Part shown: piece by piece, positions 6,680-6,701 of the stretch
How the letters are laid out: every line of letters starts with the position of its first letter
Numbering within the stretch: position 1 is the first letter of the stretch
NCBI GenBank assembly: GCA_030633795.1
Contig: DAOWCB010000077.1
Coordinates: 1 to 6,701, forward strand
DNA: 6,701 nt
Origin: Candidatus Aminicenantota bacterium
GTDB taxonomy: Bacteria; Acidobacteriota; Aminicenantia; Aminicenantales; Aminicenantaceae
Direction: 5' to 3'
Notes under the pieces: generated by a model
Databases searched by the model: none
What the model was told of the DNA's origin: nothing
Seen by the model: only the letters and a program-made list of their open reading frames with translations
Translations under genes and position numbers: made by a program

Positions 6680-6701
6680 CTTTTGTTGCTTTTGTGTAGC
6701 A

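Overview
The window holds six protein-coding genes and almost no free intergenic DNA. Five run on the + strand as a tight series that looks like one operon entering from the left edge. The sixth, on the - strand, meets the series tail to tail. I see no rRNA, tRNA, CRISPR array or complete mobile element. The organism looks like an anaerobic or anaerobically respiring bacterium. The reasons are an Fe-S membrane protein of the NosR/NapH type, an AprA/fumarate-reductase-like flavoprotein paired with a dicluster ferredoxin, and a right-edge motif (GGGGACAGGTACCT) that I associate from memory with REP/RAYT-type repeats in Desulfobacterota-like genomes. The taxonomic reading is inference only.

Layout. 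Bases 1-542: the 3' part of a polytopic membrane protein with two CX3CP motifs. Bases 581-2005: a sodium:solute symporter (SSS family). Bases 2051-4003: a 650-residue FAD-dependent oxidoreductase. Bases 4000-4272: a 90-residue dicluster ferredoxin whose start codon overlaps the flavoprotein stop codon. Bases 4291-5238: an arginine deiminase/amidinotransferase-superfamily enzyme. Bases 5235-6602, - strand: an APC-superfamily amino acid permease, whose stop codon overlaps the preceding gene's stop. Bases 6603-6701: a short upstream region with a palindromic repeat-like element.

Working model (inference). The symporter, and perhaps the permease, moves an amino-acid-like or guanidino compound across the membrane. 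The deiminase-like enzyme cuts or transfers its guanidino group. The flavoprotein-ferredoxin pair carries out a redox step on the substrate or a product, exchanging electrons with the quinone pool through the NosR/NapH-like membrane protein. The whole set may be a dedicated catabolic or respiratory pathway, and I cannot name it. Two proteins differ from their family pattern at metal- or substrate-binding positions: the ferredoxin's second cluster motif is CX4CCX3CP, and the deiminase has FETACC where the family usually has FEGGD. These differences make the locus worth following up.
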